Of a stretch of 64,000 nt of DNA, positions 12,901-24,213 are shown piece after piece. This stretch comes from Coemansia sp. RSA 487. Its lineage: Eukaryota > Kickxellomycota > Kickxellomycetes > Kickxellales > Kickxellaceae. How positions within the stretch are numbered: the first letter of the stretch is position 1; the number at the start of each line of letters is the position of its first letter. The DNA lies in NCBI GenBank assembly GCA_027577595.1, contig JANBRJ010000027.1:62001-126000 (forward strand), written 5' to 3'. Position numbers and translations under genes: made by a program. The notes beneath the pieces were generated by a model that did no database searches, was not told the DNA's origin, and saw nothing but the letters and a program-made list of their open reading frames with translations.

Positions 12901-14986
12901 GAGGCAAATAGGGTATTCTGGCGAAGCCAATATGGCTAAATTAAAAAGACAGTGCTTTTGAAACAGCACAATTTCAAGCATGTAGAGCAGGAGAAGAGAA
13001 TGGGATGGAAGGAGAATGAAATCGCCCAAGAAGGTTACGAAAAAAATGTAGCAAGTATTACTCGAGTGCATCAGATTGTAAATAAAAAAGGAGGCGCAGA
13101 AAACTTGCATTATTTTCTTTTCCTGGTGATTGCACATTTAGACTCAGCAAGACCTGTTTTCGGATAAGCCCAAGTAGACAAAACTCCTTGTAAGGAAAGC
13201 CCCGGTGAATCGCCAATTTAAGTACAGTCATGCAGGTGTAAAAATGGCAAACGCACATGCTTGCACTATAAAAAGGGCGTTTTTCTTGTGAAGATCTTTG
13301 GCACCTTCCCCAAATGTAAACCGTCGGATACACAAAAGTCGGTGATATTGCGTATCCTGGTGGTACATGTCTGAAAAGTGGGCGAGGGAGGGGCCACATA
13401 GAGCTGAGACCCTTGCTGGCCAGATGCAAATAAACACAAATATGCATACTTGGATAAATAGTATGTGCTGCCAAACAGCACACAGTAAGCACCATAGATG
13501 TTCCGTTGGGAGACTGAACTAATGCAGAAGCAGGAAATGAGACGAGGAATGCAACCAACCAGTCTCGTATAATGCTGGATTCAGTTCCCAATTAATTCTG
13601 GACAACAAAATACCCGCAATCCGCAACAGTTGTTTGGGATATAAAAAAGCAGCAGGGCACACAAATGATAGGAAAAGGAATGCGTAACAAAGTGCTATAA
13701 CCTTGCACAATGATTAAAAACAATAGACATGTGTTGCGAGGAAGCCAAAAAATGTACGGAATCTTTGGCGCATAAATGGGGGAAAGGGGGATAAAGATTG
13801 AGTCAATAAATTCATCCAATTGCCTTCAAGTGCATTACATTAATGCTAGGTAGGCTCGACAATTTCCACTGCATTTCAGGATAAAACAAGAGCTGGCATG
13901 CGTGCACACGATCCGGAATAAGGGCTGTTTCAGTCCAATCCGTGTTTGACTGTGAGTCAGAGAACAAAATAGAAACGAAAACAATGGAAACACCTCGAAT
14001 AAAGTGGGAAAAAGAAGGGGGAAGAAAGGAGGAGGATATTTGCTAGAGCCCAATAAGATTTGGACTCTAGTTTCCGCCAATAGGCACCTTGGATCTTTTT
14101 CTCTCCCCTCCATTGTTCTGTTTGTTTGGATTTGAAAGCAGGCATAGTTGTTTGACTTACCAAATGTGGATGAGTTTGCTGGATACGCATGGGCTGTTGC
14201 AGGCGCAGATGTCGCCGCCGATGACAATGGATCGCCAATAACAGAAATACGGGCGTTGGATGGAACATAGGAGCCGCTGTTGCTACCTGCAGTTGCAGGC
14301 GCAGAGAAAGGCGAGTAGTTGGTGTGTGGTGGTGGGATTCCCGACATAGGCGTAAGACAGTGCTGCTGATCGCCAGTTACTCCATGCTGATGGCTGGCGC
14401 CATTGTGCTGGTGTGTCTGTGGCATGCTTGTGTATAAAGGACATCCGTTCTGATCCAACGCAACCGTCTCTAGCGCAACCCCGGCTCCAAAATGGGAACC
14501 CACGGGGACGCTTTGCGAAGGCACAGTATGGCACTGCGCCAGCTCGATAGACCCGGGGGCATAGCACGGGTTCAGAGCGGCAGCAACGGCAGCAGCAGCA
14601 GCGGCAGCTGTAGAACTGTTGGAAGAAGACGACTCGCCTGTGTTGGCCGTTGCGCTATTACCGAGGGACAGCGGGATGGCATTATTGCGCATGTTGATAT
14701 TGCATTCACTCGAGGATGCTGTGTGTCCGGCGTTGTTGCTGGTGGTAGGGTTGGCGCTAAGGCTACCGCCACCTATAGACATGTGATCAAGGCCTATGCT
14801 GCCGTTATTGTCGCAACCTCCAATATTACCAGGGCTGGCAGAAAACGATGTCGCTGAGCTGCCCTTGTTACCATTGCTGGTTGATGAAGATATTGCGCCC
14901 CGATTGCCAGAAGGAAAGCCTATTGGATAGAGACCAGACGCAGGCGTCTGTGTGTGCTGATATATTCCGGTAGCAGTTGAATCCAT
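9917..14986 (-). CDS. Crz1-like C2H2 zinc-finger transcription factor (2 exons, 1.8-kb intron; model inferred)
   Basis: The C-terminal exon (12342-9917, minus) carries a C2H2 array: [23 protein letters not shown], then [21 protein letters not shown], then [17 protein letters not shown]. The [21 protein letters not shown] and ARADALSRH spellings match the Crz1/Prz1 calcineurin-responsive family. The rest is Ser/Ala/Thr/Asn-rich, with a basic KKRKAAGG stretch before the fingers that may be a nuclear signal. A separate leftward frame (14986-14161) has the same Ser/Asn/polyAla composition and runs into a strong donor, TTTG|GTAAGTC. Joining it to the acceptor TTCTATTAG|ATC is phase-correct (SSTF, then DLPFGYSS) and gives 1083 residues. 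TACTAAA lies 40 bases before that acceptor. A nearer AG (GATATGAAG) would be out of frame. If the join is wrong, the finger exon can start at ATG 12358 (813 residues). Calcium signalling is family inference; no PxIxIT site was identified. Confidence 0.75.
12343..14160 (-). other. Inferred long intron of the Crz1-like gene
   Basis: 1818 bases between the GTAAGTC donor at 14160 and the TAG at 12343. No exon-like frame is seen in either direction. The plus strand is purine-rich for long stretches, so the transcribed strand would be pyrimidine-rich, as near fungal splice acceptors and in leaders. A short extra exon cannot be excluded. Confidence 0.5.
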
Positions 14987-17900
14987 GTTTATAGACGAAT
15001 ATGGAGGCAAGATCTTGTATAAATGCGGGACACAAAAGATATCCTCTGCTCAGCAGAAATAAGAAAAAAAGACGAACCACACCGTTGAATATAAAAACCG
15101 ATATTCGGCGTTTGGCGCGTGTGCGACTAGACTTTATATAAAACGAAATAGAAAAAGGCTCAAGAAGCGTTTACGTTGGATGTCAGAGTCGCCGGTATAT
15201 AAATCCCGTACGTCTCACTATATGTGGAATAAAAACAAGGGATGTAGTATTTGATATATTCTCGCGCAACAGTTCTCTATGGTATTAGAGGGCAAGAGAT
15301 ATATAAAGTTTGTAAGCAAGAACAGATATTGTACAGAATTTTTGTTCCACTTTATCGACTCTGATCCAAACAGGCGCTGCACAGGTGGTTAAAGGAAAAG
15401 AAATGTCAGGCACTTTCCGCACTATGGTCCAGCGCTTGAAAAGAAAGTATATGTGGGTGAGAAACCAAAGGAAAACTGGATAAATGTGACTATGTCAGTG
15501 GAACCTCGGGAAAGTGAAGAGAAGGCAAGGATATTCAATATAGAGAAGGGAAAGGCTCAAGCTACGTGGCGTATTATAAACTGAAAAGACCAAAGGGACT
15601 TTATATACTCTGGGCAAAATAAACAGCAAAATCCCAGAAATGGCCCGTAAGCAACATTGAGGGAAAAAAAGGGATGTATGTGTGCCGAAAAGGAATGCTT
15701 GGGCCTTGAAGAACAGAATCAACCACAACAAATGAAAGAAAGAAAAACCGATTGAGCCTAATGGTAACAAAAAAGCGGGCAACAAAGGGGTGTTTGCGGC
15801 AAAGGTTGGCAACCCTTCATACGAACAAAGGTGCAATAAAAAAAACAAGAGCGTGCGTTGACGTCTAAGACAACGCAAGAAAATGCATGCAACGGGAAAA
15901 AGCTGTGTATGTTGCGCAGTGCAAAAAGGCTAGCAAGGGGAGGAAGAGAAAAAGCTCCAGAAATAAAAAGAAGCCGCAGACCTTTCCGCCTCATCTTCAT
16001 TTGTAAAACAAAAAGTTTCAAGCATTACCACATCAACACAAATGAATAATAACAAAAGAAATGTGCCGGACTGTGCAAAAAAACAGAAAATGCGTGCTTC
16101 GCAGGTTGGTGTATGCCACACCCATGCACACACATACAAAAATACATGCCATTTCACTCCCTCTGTTACCACATTCAGTCTGTAAATTCCAAAATAATAT
16201 AGGGCCCATTCTTCCTCTGGCCACAACCTGGAATTCCTCTTCCCGCTCGTTTCTTTTTCTTGTCCTATGCATGGTATACCTTGTTTATTGGAGCAAGACA
16301 ATTTACATCCTCTGCCTGCTTCGAGACAAAGCAAGTACTTTGAAGAAAGGCACCATTCATTGTATACACCCCGGGGCCCATTCACCACCCCCTCCTTTAT
16401 TTTGCTTATTGGGCTGGTGCAAAATAATGCCCTTACAAGCATAAATTAGCTTGATGCACTCCCGAATATCGAGCAGTACCGCATATAAAGCCTGAATTTA
16501 CGTGAGAACGATGTTTTTCTTTTACTAAAAAAAGAGAGGCCATTTCTTGCTTGCAGTCCTTGCCTCAAGGTTGTCGTTTGCCTGTGCAAAGTGCCTTTGT
16601 TCCTTCGCCAGAAGAAAAAGGGTGAGCGTCAAAACCGGCCTTTCCCATCCATATCGTGCTCTTGTTGAAAGTCGAGAAATAGCGGGATGGCCAATTATAG
16701 ACAACCACTCTGGGCTCTGTTGAGTGACAGGAACAAAGAAAGGGTGCTTTTTTAGGGAGAGTTCCGTCAACCAATTTCGTCAGAGCTATCTTTCGACAGT
16801 TATTCTTTTAAGGCTGTCTTGTTCCAAAGAGAAGACAGCTTCTGCTTCTTGTCAAGCGAAAATAAAATATTTAAAGACTTTTCCATATAAAGATCACTGA
16901 GTCTATAAAGACAGTACCCTGGTATCCTTGAAAAGTAGAGATCGGCTCTAAACAGACATTTAATCAAAAGGAAAAACACTTCCCTTACATTTTGTCTTTA
17001 TTGCGTGTCTTTCAGTCGATCTTTGCTTATTGTGTCCAATAGACCGGTACAAAAAGCAAAAAAAAGACATTTGGATCAACGCTGGCACTGCCTGGCCGAA
17101 GCATGTTTGTTTGTTTGTTTAGTTAGTGTTACGCAAGTGGCAGATAATTAACCACAAAGCACACTGTTACATATGCAGAACATTAAGGAAATTGATAAAT
17201 GTGCACTGTTTGATGCATGTTTTGCATTGGGACACTGCGTTTATCTTTTGCATCGTCCATTGCACTTGCAAGCGTTTATTCCAAATATCATGTAGTTGCA
17301 AATCTCGCTGCCTGTTATGCTTGCTGTGGTCAATCGTGCTTCTGGTTTTGTCATCCAAGTAACCTCAATATATCCGTTTTTGGTCATCGAGTTACACAAA
17401 TACACATTGCATATCTTTTCCTACACACATCAGGAAACACCTTGATGAGATTATACTAAACCACAGTGCAAATTTAACACAGTTCAAATTGCAATTAAGT
17501 GATATCTAACACGCACCTTTGCGCAACAAAACAACTAAAACAATATTTTTTGCGAATATGTCCACAGGAACAATCGCAACCAGAAATATAACAAACGTCA
17601 TTATTAGCAAAGTGTCAACAAAGCAACAGCCGTGGTATTTACAGATATACTGCTCTTTGGTTCCCACTATCCTGTAAATAACAATACTAGCGGTTAATTT
17701 CTCATCTTTTATACTTGTTCCGCCTAATATAAACTGCACAATCGCTTGGCTTCTAAAGCAAATAATGAATGAATAGTACCTCATCGTTTTTATTGCTTAC
17801 TTTTGTGGAAAAATAGCATGCCTTTCCTAAGGAGCTCTAACAAAAAGGCAGCTACCCAAAGAAAACACTGCGGCGCTCGTGTTGGGGAAAAGGAACACAA

Positions 17901-19682
17901 AAGAAAAAGTACAAACCAGCCAAGACGGCATTACCAAGTTGTCTATATTTCGTTTTTAGTAAACACAAGAGCGTATTTCTAATCGCGAATTGTCAATGAA
18001 TCCAATGGGTCTTTCAAACCCAAATCATTCTGACTCAAGAACTCTATGCTGTAACAATGCCCGCAGAGTACAACAAAATTGGCTTTTTAATATATCCTAA
18101 TTTGTTTTGGACTGCCTAATAAAGTAAACACCATTGTTATTGGACAGAAACGCCATCCGTCAAGAATAACAATGATAAAGGCATATTACTCAACAAAAAC
18201 AGACCAGTGAGCTGTTATTTGTAAATTGTTCTAATTACTTCTTTTTTATTCCTAAAGTAAATACCTAGTTTCCTTTTATCTCTATGATTTGCTGCAGTAA
18301 ACACAACTTTTCCGTTTGCAAGTACAAGGGATACATAGATGTGGAAACTGCATCTATATATGCACCTTTATTCTTGAAAAAGAATAGGCGCACCAAGCCG
18401 TTTCCAACAAACGAGAACGATAAAAAGGAAACGAGATACAATCAGTCAAAACGAAAAAAAAACAATCTCTGGACGTAATCTGAAAAAACCCAAAGACAAT
18501 TAACAATTCATCCACAGAAACTCTGTTAAAGCCCATCCCTGACTGATTTTGGAAGTGCAGTTTTGGCGTAGGCAGCGCTGAAGATGCAAATTGAATAAAA
18601 AAACAAAAAATTTAAACAACATAAAATGTAAATAGACTTTGGGTGGAAGGTGGACAATGGGAGCTATGAGATACCACATTCCCCTTCTGCATCCAATTCT
18701 GCCGTCCTGCTTGCATAAAGACATTGCGCTGTTTATTCGGCACATGCAGCAACAGTGGATAAGTGGGGAGAGAGAGAGAGAGAAGGAAAACAGTTGCAAG
18801 TCGGATGAGTATTGTCTTTGTTGTAATAAGAGCCCAACCAGGTGCCCAGCAGAAAACAGAAGCGAAACACCCAACGTAGTACTAGATCATTATTGTTTAC
18901 AGACTCTTCTGCTATTATGCCGCCATTATTCACGATTGTTGTCTTTCTTTCCGTCTTTATTGCCCATTGTTGTAGATTTGCATTCACTGCTCTTTGAAGT
19001 ATAGTGCCTGTGCATCGTATAGATGTGGTTTATATTTGCAATTAGATACAGCTCAAATATGCGCTATCTGGTTATGAATCACTGCAATCAGCTTCTCTCA
19101 GTTCACCATTGGTCCAAGTGTAAGCAGCGTATCAAAACTCAAGTAAGGGGTTTTTGTTCGACTATGCATTCCCCAACGCCAAGCCAACATAATTCAAATG
19201 TCTTTGGTCAACCATATAGGGTATATATTGCTATTTTGCGCATGTAAACACTATGCATTGCATCTCATTGTTGGGCATGAAGGTGCAAATGGTTAGACGC
19301 TGTTTTCTGTAGAAAGATAAAAACGTATTTTTTGTTTTGCTTTGTTTGTTGCTGTCTATCCACCGAAAAAATGAGGGAGAGAACAGACTCTAAATAAAAG
19401 CCAACACTGAAATGGGCAGCCACGCATTTAGAAATGCTTGGCAAGGCATTTTGCAGGGGTGATCTGATCTCGATTTGATCACATTTTGTCACTTTTTGTT
19501 ATCGAGGGAAGATGGGAAATTCGAATTTGCATTCCTTATTCCTTCAACTTTTTTATTTTACTTTTTATTTGTCAAATTAAAACGTGTAACTCAAATCGAC
19601 ACGGGTTATTTTTGAATTCGTTATTCTCAGCGGTTTCTGCGTTACAAAAGGGCAACAGACAATAGCTATAAAAATAGAACCG
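14987..19682. other. 4.7-kb gene desert between the divergent Crz1-like and bL34m genes
   Basis: No frame here has the composition or motifs of a protein. The first 1 kb or so is purine-rich on the plus strand, consistent with a long pyrimidine-rich leader and promoter for the leftward gene. TATATAAA octamers occur at 15135, 15196 and 15300 and TATAAAAA at 15090, all reading rightwards; TTTATATA at about 15599 reads leftwards. A short GA tract lies near 18772-18783. From about 17.0 to 19.6 kb the sequence is plain AT-rich. I see no tRNA, snRNA or transposon signature. Confidence 0.5.
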
Positions 19683-20667
19683 ATGCTCTTTGGGCGGGCC
19701 CTTTCGACAGTTTTGGCGTTTGCGGTGCCAAAGGCTGGCGTGTCTGCACCACGTCTTGCCTGCGCTGCAGTGAACAGTGTTAGATCATCAAGGTATGTAT
19801 TGTTTGCGAATATACTTGAAGTTGGTCTTTTGTTTCTTTGCACAGTGAAGGGAATGCAAGCGCCACAATGCCTTCGTTTATTTTTCTTTTGTTGGGGTGA
19901 AGGAATAATGTATGAAGGATCCGTTCAATTAATTGGTGTTGTTGCTTGTTTGTCAGCTATAACATCGTTGTTTTTCTACCACAGATTCATACATGAGGCC
20001 ATTCCTTGCAACATAAAACACACTGGGCTGGTGCATTTATTTATTTTTCAAATGGGGGGGGGGTTGCAGGAGACCATGGGCTTCATTACCACTCCATATT
20101 CTTTATTTGGTTAAATTGACTTGATTGTTCGTTATGTGTGGACTGTGGCAAGTAATGGCGGCTGTACGATCGAGAAGTGTGAACCCTCCGCTGAAAGACA
20201 AGCGATGGTTTTTTGCCCTCCCCCATTTTCTTTGCTCAGTTTATTTTCAAGTCACAGCCTCTTGTCACAAACAAACCCACGTATCAGCCCACGTTTGCAA
20301 TTGCAATATTTTTTATTTTTATTTTTCAGAAACATCACAAGCCTTGGGCATGTCCATTGTCCTCTGTTTTTTATTTCTTTGAAAAACAAGTATGACTAAC
20401 ATAGTTTATTGCATTTTTAAACAAAAATACGACATTGTTTGTAGGTCTGCAATTGGAGCTGTGGTGGCGCAACAGCAGCAGCAGAATGTAATTTCTCCTT
20501 CAATTGGTTCCATGCAGGTGCGCTGGCGGACATTTGGCAACGAATATCAGCCCAGCAACATTAAGCGTAAACGCAAGCACGGATTCCTCAATCGTTTGCG
20601 CTCAAAAGGCGGCCGCAAAATTATTCAGCGTCGTACACTCAAGGGTCGCAAGTTCTTATCGCATTAA
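19683..20667 (+). CDS. MRPL34: Mitochondrial ribosomal protein bL34m (2 exons)
   Basis: Exon 1 is 19683-19792 and exon 2 is 20445-20667, with a 652-base intron (donor AG|GTATGT, acceptor TTTGTAG). The join is phase-correct ([14 protein letters not shown]) and gives 110 residues. The last 45 residues are the bL34 signature: [18 protein letters not shown], then [19 protein letters not shown]. bL34 is a very basic protein of the large ribosomal subunit that sits in 23S-type rRNA. Exon 1 encodes an Ala/Arg/Ser-rich, acid-free leader typical of a mitochondrial targeting peptide, so the protein should act in the mitochondrial ribosome. The intron splits the leader from the conserved body. Confidence 0.92.
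19793..20444 (+). other. Intron of the bL34m gene
   Basis: 652 bases, GTATGT to TAG, AT-rich, with a run of 10 G at 20054-20063. No coding signal or RNA gene seen. Confidence 0.85.
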
Positions 20668-21248
20668 ATACAAAGCAAAAGACAAGCTGACTAACGACAA
20701 ATAAACAGTACCAAAATTATTTCAAAAAATAAAATGAACCAAAACTACAGTGGTGCGCCAAAGTTTTTCTGCGTATAATATATGAACCGTGTTCGAATCC
20801 ACAACACAGTGGCCAAAGTAGTTGTTGGTTAGCGTGTAAGCGTCGCAGATGTTGTTTTTGATTGTGGTTCAGCGAAAAGACAGCAAGCACCATAGTTGCA
20901 AACAACGAGAGATAACGCAAACGATCTGGCAGCGTCTACACAGTACGACCACACAAAAACCACAGCTTCAGTTGTTAAAATGTACGATAAAGAAAGCAAC
21001 GTGTACAGAATACAGCTACTGGGCTAGCACCTGGTGGGCTTCCATATGAGCGATAGTGCAGTGAGTAGTCAATGTTTTTTTCTGTTCAGCCTTTAAATGT
21101 TAGCTCATTCTCTCGTTCTTTTTATACTATAAAGTAATAAAATACAACGCATGCTGTTTCTACAAATGGTACAAGTTTATCATAGCTTGGTGTTATGCTA
21201 CGAGTAAAATAAACAATAAATGTATTGAAAGTAAAAAAAAACATTTTC
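20668..21248. other. Spacer between convergent bL34m and hydrolase genes
   Basis: AT-rich 3' flanks. It contains a B-box-like GTTCGAATCC at about 20802 and an A-box-like TTGGTTAGCG at about 20825, in the wrong order and without matching stems, so no tRNA is called. AATAAA-like sequences near 20700 may serve bL34m polyadenylation. Confidence 0.5.
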
Positions 21249-22400
21249 TCACTGTATAAATCTCCTCATGCTTCCGTACACTTTGTCAAGTTGCGATTTC
21301 CCACGCAGAATGGAGAAATGGTTTCTCCCAGGATATGTTATAAGCTCGGCATGCTCTTGGCAGCAGCAGCAGTCCGAAACACAGCCGTGTATCTGGTTGA
21401 TTTTTTGCGCAAACTGTCTTGAATCGTCCAACAGCGTATCATCCTCGCCAACCTGGATCTGCAACGGCGGCAGGCAGGAGAGCTCTGAGCTGAACAATGG
21501 CGACAAGAGCGGGTGACGGAACGTCTCGTACAGAGTCTTCAGACGAGTATCATCCGTAGGGCCATAATACACACGCGAAAGACATTTGGGATTGGATAGT
21601 GGTATATGCGAGAGAACACAATTGTCCTCATTGCGATCCCAACTATCCTGTAGCATGGTCAGATCCAGCAACGGCGCAATGAGAATGCATCTAGAGATCA
21701 TGGGTCTTTTGCATCCGTTGAGCAGCAGCAACGTAGCAACCGTTATGCTGCCACCCGCGCTGTTTCCACATAATGTAATGTTTCCCGGCTTGAATCCTTG
21801 CGCCATAAGATGGGTGCATGCCGTGTACACGTCATGTACCGCTCTTGGGAACACATGCTTTGGAGCGACGTTATATCTGGGAACAAAGAGCCGCTGTCCC
21901 AGCTCCTCGGACATTCTAAGGTAGTACCATTTGCTCATAGGCAAATCGCTTGTAGTAAACCCTCCCCCACATACAAACAAAACAATGCGCTCGTCTTCGC
22001 AAACAGGCATGTCTTGTAGTTCCAGCTGGGGATTGAGATGCAGCGAATCTGAGCTAGCAACAATCATAAAGTGACCGTCCTCAAGGCTGTTACATTTGTC
22101 TTGTTCGTAGAGGTTGTTAAACTTGCGTTCGACTGTCTCGTCGCTTATTTGGTACGGCTGCTGGTCCTGTGGCATTTCGTACTCATAGACTCGGATCTGG
22201 CCAAAGGATGCTGGAACTTTGGCATCCTTCAACATATCATATTTCATATCATTATAATAATTCTTCCTTTCTACGCTATTCTTGTTGTGCGCTAGATTCA
22301 GTATATATTCTCTTTCTTCGCTACTATATTCGCACTCGCCAACGCCTGGGACTTTATCCAACAATCGTGCAATGTTTTGGTCGTATATTTCGGAAGCCAT
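21249..22400 (-). CDS. Alpha/beta-hydrolase of the hormone-sensitive-lipase type
   Basis: 383 residues from ATG 22400. The HSL-family layout is clear. An oxyanion-hole motif VCGGGF lies at about residues 143-148, where most relatives have HGGG. The nucleophile elbow GNSAGG lies at about 212-217 with Ser 214 (family: GDSAGG). An acid loop VGEDDTLLDD and a late His in GRNHFSIL complete the triad. About 135 N-terminal residues before the core are not recognisable. Predicted to hydrolyse a carboxylic ester or similar acyl bond; the substrate cannot be read from sequence. No signal peptide, so probably cytosolic or lipid-droplet associated. The Cys for His swap in the oxyanion motif is unusual. 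Confidence 0.85.
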   Translation of the reverse strand: MASEIYDQNIARLLDKVPGVGECEYSSEEREYILNLAHNKNSVERKNYYNDMKYDMLKDAKVPASFGQIRVYEYEMPQDQQPYQISDETVERKFNNLYEQDKCNSLEDGHFMIVASSDSLHLNPQLELQDMPVCEDERIVLFVCGGGFTTSDLPMSKWYYLRMSEELGQRLFVPRYNVAPKHVFPRAVHDVYTACTHLMAQGFKPGNITLCGNSAGGSITVATLLLLNGCKRPMISRCILIAPLLDLTMLQDSWDRNEDNCVLSHIPLSNPKCLSRVYYGPTDDTRLKTLYETFRHPLLSPLFSSELSCLPPLQIQVGEDDTLLDDSRQFAQKINQIHGCVSDCCCCQEHAELITYPGRNHFSILRGKSQLDKVYGSMRRFIQ

Positions 22401-22913
22401 CACCTTTTTTATATCGGTTTATATTCACTTATAGTGGGTTGGTACAGGATAAAAGGTTTAAAAGAATAGCCGTGCTTTGTAGTTTTCAAAATTTTGCTCT
22501 TGTCCCCTCCGTGTCCTGTCGTTTATATAAACATTTCGGTTCTGGGCTTTGTGTGTCGTAATGTGCTTAGTTGTCATCAATCTCATGGGAATAGTAAAAC
22601 AATTTTTTGTGAAACAAGAGAATTCCGAATGCCAGTATGGCTGTATTTCTGTCACGATATCAACGAAACAATGACAGGTAGGAACGCCACAGGGAGAACA
22701 GCAATTTTGGATGTGAGAACCCTATTCTAATAGAACTGTCCCTTTGCTCCCTGATTACGAATAAGAAAAGGAACCACATGTCAGCTACTCACACGCCATG
22801 TACGTCATACAGCAATAAGTTATTACATATATAGCGAGAGGTGGAGGAGCATGGCTTGACCTTTCACGAATTAACGTCACATGTATATGACAAAAGATAT
22901 AAATATATTTCCA
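22401..22913. other. Spacer between the hydrolase and UreD genes
   Basis: 513 bases, AT-rich, holding the hydrolase promoter and the UreD 3' flank. Nothing else recognised. Confidence 0.5.
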
Positions 22914-23966
22914 TCATGCATTATAATACATTGACCATGCCGAATCGCCAACAATATACTGTAATGACGCCAACCTTCGCTTGATCCACGATTTGACGTT
23001 TTCAGTATCCGGGCCAGCGATCCGAACAGCAACTCCCCTGGCTCCGATTTCGTCGACTTCCGAAACAGACCACACGATCCCAACATCCTCGTCATCTTCA
23101 ACGTAACTGACATTGTTAGGCCTGAATGGCTTGATTCTCTGGTCCAAGTGCAGTTTCCTGAACAGATCGGCGATCGAAACAACAGCTGGGCCAATAACGA
23201 GCAGGTATGCGAAGACATCGACTGACTCGAGTCTCTGCGCCAACGAAGACGATCTTTGGTTGTCTTCTTTATTGTTGAGAAGCAAAGCGTCACGGATAAT
23301 GATCCTCGATCCGTTGATCCAGGTATCATGGGACTTTGGCAACTTTGAGTCATCCACAGACTTATCCAATACACTAACAATGTTGACGCTAAAGTACTTG
23401 TCAAAGGCCCACCGTTCGCCTCTAGACATCCTTCCACTAGTCATCCAGTCCAACAAGACAAGCGAAGACGACCAAGGGTCATGCAATCGGACCGCTTGCC
23501 TCTGGTTATACATCGCGCCCTCAAAGCAAGTAACCGGATCGGGCAGCAGACAAGCCAAGGCACCGGGCTCGATGTCTATCAACATCGTTTGGTAAGTTTG
23601 GTTAATATCATGAATCGCGTCGAGTTTTTCGTTCTTCAAAAACGACGGCTGCCGGCCACCCGCACGACGGTGGCGGAACACTTTGGTCGACCCCTGCGTC
23701 AGCATCAGCAATGCGCACCTGCAGCCCACTTGCACGTTGACGTGGATCTGGTCTCCATGGACTATGCCCCCGCCATACGTTAGGATGTAGCCGACCGCCG
23801 GGTACAGCCGGGCGTTATCCCCCTTGCGTCCGTCTGTGTCCGAACTGCGCGTGTTGGGCACTGCTTGTGGCGAGATTATCTTTAGCGGATACGCTGACTC
23901 TATCATCTGGTGAAGCCGTCCTGCCGTCATCTGGCAGTTTATCCTGCCTTCTCCTGGAGCCGGCAT
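22914..23966 (-). CDS. ureD: Urease accessory protein UreD
   Basis: 350 residues from ATG 23966. UreD/UreH binds apo-urease and, with UreF and UreG, delivers nickel to the active site. Recognised by the family pattern: a region ending YGGGIVHGDQIHVNVQVG, then LTQGSTKVFRHR, a later LLPDPVTCFEGAMYNQRQAV, and LDWMTSGRMSRGERWAFDKY. Length is in the fungal range. It implies a nickel urease elsewhere in the genome, so urea can be a nitrogen source. It stands alone here; fungal urease genes are usually dispersed. Cytosolic; no targeting signal seen. Confidence 0.93.
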   Translation of the reverse strand: MPAPGEGRINCQMTAGRLHQMIESAYPLKIISPQAVPNTRSSDTDGRKGDNARLYPAVGYILTYGGGIVHGDQIHVNVQVGCRCALLMLTQGSTKVFRHRRAGGRQPSFLKNEKLDAIHDINQTYQTMLIDIEPGALACLLPDPVTCFEGAMYNQRQAVRLHDPWSSSLVLLDWMTSGRMSRGERWAFDKYFSVNIVSVLDKSVDDSKLPKSHDTWINGSRIIIRDALLLNNKEDNQRSSSLAQRLESVDVFAYLLVIGPAVVSIADLFRKLHLDQRIKPFRPNNVSYVEDDEDVGIVWSVSEVDEIGARGVAVRIAGPDTENVKSWIKRRLASLQYIVGDSAWSMYYNA

Positions 23967-24213
23967 ATAAAATCAATCTAGAAAAAAAAAAGTACGACAG
24001 GTAACTAAGAACTAATAGAAATAATCATTCGTAAAATCGATCAGAGAAGCAAGAGTTGTTCCAGGTTGACAGCAAAAGGGTGAAAAGTTGCATTACTATT
24101 CGCCCATTTCTTCAAAAGATTATACTGACTGATTCAAGTGGGAAAAAAATTCAAATGTATTCACAGTTATTTTTTTTTACTGGAGTCACAGCCACAAAAA
24201 TTATAGAGGTCAG

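Noticed and set aside
17506-17784. Leftward 92-residue frame starting with ATG
   Set aside because: AT-rich gene desert, no family signature, no promoter or splice context.
20790-20890. tRNA-like boxes (GTTCGAATCC, then TTGGTTAGCG)
   Set aside because: B-box-like sequence precedes the A-box-like one, the T-stem does not pair, and no acceptor stem is present.
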